Below are positions 5,893 through 7,868 of a stretch of DNA of 7,868 nt, piece after piece. The DNA is from Spirochaetota bacterium (GTDB taxonomy: Bacteria > Spirochaetota > Spirochaetia > Treponematales > UBA12059): NCBI GenBank assembly GCA_022709445.1, contig JAKLIU010000093.1, positions 1-7,868 on the forward strand, given 5' to 3'. Both the position numbers and the translations under genes were made by a program. Numbering within the stretch: the stretch's first letter is position 1; every line of letters starts with the position of its first letter. A model generated the notes under the pieces. It had not been told where the DNA came from. It made no database searches and saw only the letters and a program-made list of their open reading frames with translations.

Positions 5893-6882
5893 ATGGCAAG
5901 CGAGACAAGCATGACAGCAGCGGCCTGCGAGACCCATCCCGCCCGGCGTTCCTCCCTGGGCTGGCTGCCCTGGGTGGTCCTGGCGGTCTTCGGCAGCGTC
6001 CTGGTGGCCGGCGGCAACTTCCTGCTTCGCGAATACCGCCCCAACTCGACGCTGACCCAGTGCCTGCCGGCGCTGGACGCGCTCTGGGGCTTCGCCGCGC
6101 TCTTCCTGATCCTGACCGGCCTGGGCCGGGTCAGGGTGCTGATGGGCCGCGAACTGGCCACCTTCTTCCAGTCGCCGCTGGCCTACATCCTGGCGGGACT
6201 CTACTTCCTGATCACCAGCATCCCGGTGTTCTTCTCCACCGGCGGGTTCGACTACGTGGATGCGACCGCGTCCACGAAGGCGATTGTGGACGCCAGCGGC
6301 TTCCTGATGCTGCTGGTGGCCCCGATCGTCACCATGCGCCTGCTGGCCGAGGAGAAGGCCTCCGGCTCCATGGAGATCCTGGTCACCGATCCGGTCACCG
6401 ACTGGGACATCGTCCTGGGCAAGTTCCTGGCGGCCGTCCTCTGCCTGGTGGCCATGGTCCTGCCTCTGGGGCTCTACGTGGTCCTGTTCGCCATGATGCG
6501 CAAGAGCAGCGACCCGGCTCTGGAGTGGGGTGTGATCTCCACCGCAACCGTCGGCCTGATCTGCCTGCTGGCCTTCTACGCCTCCGTCGGCCTGCTGGCC
6601 AGCGCGCTCAGCAAGAACCAGGTGGTCAGCGCCCTGATCGGGCTGGTGGCGCTGTTCATGATCTTCGTGCTGGGTGTGGTGCTGCCGCACCTGTTCAGTC
6701 AGCTCAGCGGGGAACTTGGCCCGAAGCTCAAGTCCATGGCGGAGGCCATCAGCCTGCGCAAGCGCCTGGATGTCCTGCTCGAGGGGCAGCTGGACCTCAA
6801 GTCCATCTTCCTCTTCGTGAGCACCACGGTCCTGATGCTGTACTTCAGCGTCCGGGCCGTCGAATCCCGGAAGTGGAGGTAA
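5893..6882 (+). CDS. ABC-2 permease, GldF-like, with an N-terminal two-helix extension
   Basis: A 329-residue membrane subunit, the presumed partner of the preceding ATPase. The GldF-like core begins near residue 81 with RVLMGRELATFFQSPLAYIL and contains the coupling motif RLLAEEKASGSMEILVTDPVTDWDIVLGKF (stretch 149-178), typical of ABC-2 permeases. Core membrane segments lie near 97-116, 134-150, 176-200, 214-236, 244-266 and 302-320, and the protein ends with ESRKWR. Residues 1-80 are additional: a polar start, then two hydrophobic segments near 24-44 and 60-78. That makes about eight helices instead of the six expected for the family. ATG at 5893 is supported by GGAGGG just upstream; an internal ATG at codon 84 would remove the extension but lacks an evident ribosome binding site. 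The stop is TAA, 4 bp before the next gene. Substrate unknown. Confidence 0.88.
   Translation: MASETSMTAAACETHPARRSSLGWLPWVVLAVFGSVLVAGGNFLLREYRPNSTLTQCLPALDALWGFAALFLILTGLGRVRVLMGRELATFFQSPLAYILAGLYFLITSIPVFFSTGGFDYVDATASTKAIVDASGFLMLLVAPIVTMRLLAEEKASGSMEILVTDPVTDWDIVLGKFLAAVLCLVAMVLPLGLYVVLFAMMRKSSDPALEWGVISTATVGLICLLAFYASVGLLASALSKNQVVSALIGLVALFMIFVLGVVLPHLFSQLSGELGPKLKSMAEAISLRKRLDVLLEGQLDLKSIFLFVSTTVLMLYFSVRAVESRKWR
6875..6879 (+). promoter_or_regulatory. Ribosome binding site of the GldG-like gene, inside the end of the permease gene
   Basis: GGAGG lies 7 nt before the ATG at 6887 and overlaps the last codons of the permease gene. It supports the chosen start and a coupled operon. Confidence 0.7.
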
Positions 6883-6886
6883 GCGG

Positions 6887-7868
6887 ATGTCCGCAACAAC
6901 GACTCCCGCCGGCGCCCGCCGCCGCAACGACTTCAGCGACAGCCCGGCCCGGGTGACCACGGCCATCGTCGCCCTGGTGGGCCTGCTGCTGATCATCGTC
7001 AGCATCGGCATGGCCGCGGGTCTCGATGCCGGCTGGGCCTGGAAGTACTACACGCCGGTGATCGTCCTGGGCGTGGGCGTGCTGGCCGTCGGGTTCTTCG
7101 CGGTGTTCAACATCGAATGGCTCGGCGACCTGGTCAGCGGCCGGGCGGCCCTCTCCGGCCTCCTGGTTGCGGTGATGTGCCTGGCGGCCGTGGTGGTCTG
7201 GGCGGCGGCGGCCTATTTCTTCTCCCACAAGGGGCAGGTCTCCCTGCCCCGGGTCAAGAAACCGGTGCCGCTGACCAAGTCGTGGGACATGACCAAGGCC
7301 CGCAAGTTCACGCTCAGCCAGAAGAGCATCGAACAGCTCAAGGAGCTTACCGCGCCGCTGCAGATCACCGTGCTCGGCAGGCTGCCCGACCCTGAGACTC
7401 CCTACGGCGGGCCCATCGAGGGCGCCCAGGCCGAGGATCTGCTGGCCATGTACGTCAAGGCCAATCCCCTGGTGAGCCTCGAGTACATCCGCGGCAACGA
7501 AGAGGACGCCGCGCGCCGGATCAAGGTCCTGGCCGAGAAGCTGCGCCGCTCCTCAGAGGAACTGCCCTTCGGGACGCTGGTGATGACCTACAAGGACCAG
7601 GCCAAGTCCTGCCAGGCCATGGACCTCTGGGAGACCCGACCCTACGCCGCCATGGGCAACCAGGTGCAGCAGGGGCAGGTCTTCAAGGGCGAGGAGGTCA
7701 TTACCTCGACCATCCTGCAGATGCTCGACCCCCGCAAGCCCAAGGTCTACTTCGCCTGGGGGCACGGGGAGCGCGATCCCGAGGGGCGCGACGGCAAGGG
7801 GCTGAGCTTCGCCCAGGACCGCATGCAGGGCGACAACATGGAGGCGGCCAAGCTGATGCTGGTCTCCG
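6887..7868 (+). CDS. GldG-type ABC auxiliary protein, C-terminus off the window
   Basis: The frame from ATG at 6887 stays open for 327 codons to the right edge, so the C-terminus is missing. After a polar N-terminus there are three hydrophobic segments (about 23-44, 55-73, 89-112). From about residue 131 comes the family hallmark SWDMTKARKFTLSQKSIEQL, then a short hydrophobic strand (LQITVLGRL) and later FKGEEVITSTILQML (266-280) with KPKVYFAWGHGE (284-295). These match the GldG / ABC-transporter auxiliary domain (the family usually listed as ABC_transp_aux), which sits outside the membrane and works with a GldA/GldF-like pair. GldG proteins usually run 500 or more residues, often ending in another membrane helix, so roughly the second half is absent here. 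The gene directly follows the permease by 4 bp. In related operons a DUF4340-type gene often comes next; that cannot be seen here. Confidence 0.88.
   Translation, partial: MSATTTPAGARRRNDFSDSPARVTTAIVALVGLLLIIVSIGMAAGLDAGWAWKYYTPVIVLGVGVLAVGFFAVFNIEWLGDLVSGRAALSGLLVAVMCLAAVVVWAAAAYFFSHKGQVSLPRVKKPVPLTKSWDMTKARKFTLSQKSIEQLKELTAPLQITVLGRLPDPETPYGGPIEGAQAEDLLAMYVKANPLVSLEYIRGNEEDAARRIKVLAEKLRRSSEELPFGTLVMTYKDQAKSCQAMDLWETRPYAAMGNQVQQGQVFKGEEVITSTILQMLDPRKPKVYFAWGHGERDPEGRDGKGLSFAQDRMQGDNMEAAKLMLVS

Noticed and set aside
4873..7011. A 712-codon open frame on the minus strand
   Set aside because: It lies antisense to the ATPase and permease genes, is rich in Gln, His, Asp and Gly as expected for a GC-rich shadow frame, has no recognisable domain, and the opposite strand carries clear family motifs.

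Overview
This 7,868-base window is GC-rich, with short to moderate intergenic gaps. The best guess at source is a Planctomycetota-like bacterium, possibly Phycisphaerae-related. That rests on three things: a membrane-anchored prenyltransferase/squalene-oxidase repeat protein with a Pro-rich linker, a GldA/GldF/GldG-type ABC operon, and short tandem repeats between genes. These traits are suggestive only; no rRNA or other phylogenetic marker apart from ruvB is present.

Layout. Four genes read leftward: a prenyltransferase-repeat protein cut by the left edge (<1-1488), an ABC-2-like membrane protein (1728-2651), ruvB (2720-3766) and an exported protein of unknown function (3868-4668). A 288-bp divergent promoter region (4669-4956) follows. 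Three genes then read rightward as a tight operon: an ABC ATPase (4957-5886), an ABC-2 permease (5893-6882) and a GldG-type auxiliary protein cut by the right edge (6887->7868).

How the genes work together. The rightward trio is one machine: an ATPase, its membrane permease, and a membrane-anchored protein with a large domain outside the membrane. The spacers are 6 and 4 bp, and each downstream Shine-Dalgarno lies in the end of the preceding gene, so translation is probably coupled. The leftward genes do not form an obvious pathway. ruvB (Holliday junction branch migration) is separated from ruvA and ruvC, at least within this window, and appears to have its own promoter placed so that the mRNA would be leaderless. 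The leftward ABC-2-like gene has no adjacent ATPase.

Non-coding structure. A 9-bp tandem repeat between ruvB and the ABC-2-like gene switches orientation halfway and so makes a perfect 20-bp hairpin; its last, degenerate unit supplies the ribosome binding site of the next gene. A different, 7-bp tandem repeat lies just beyond that gene's 3' end. A near-consensus sigma-70-type promoter fixes the start of the unknown exported protein. I see no tRNA, rRNA, CRISPR array, insertion sequence or phage gene. I found no convincing new multi-gene system; the main points of interest are the repeat architecture, the predicted leaderless ruvB and the permease with an N-terminal two-helix extension.
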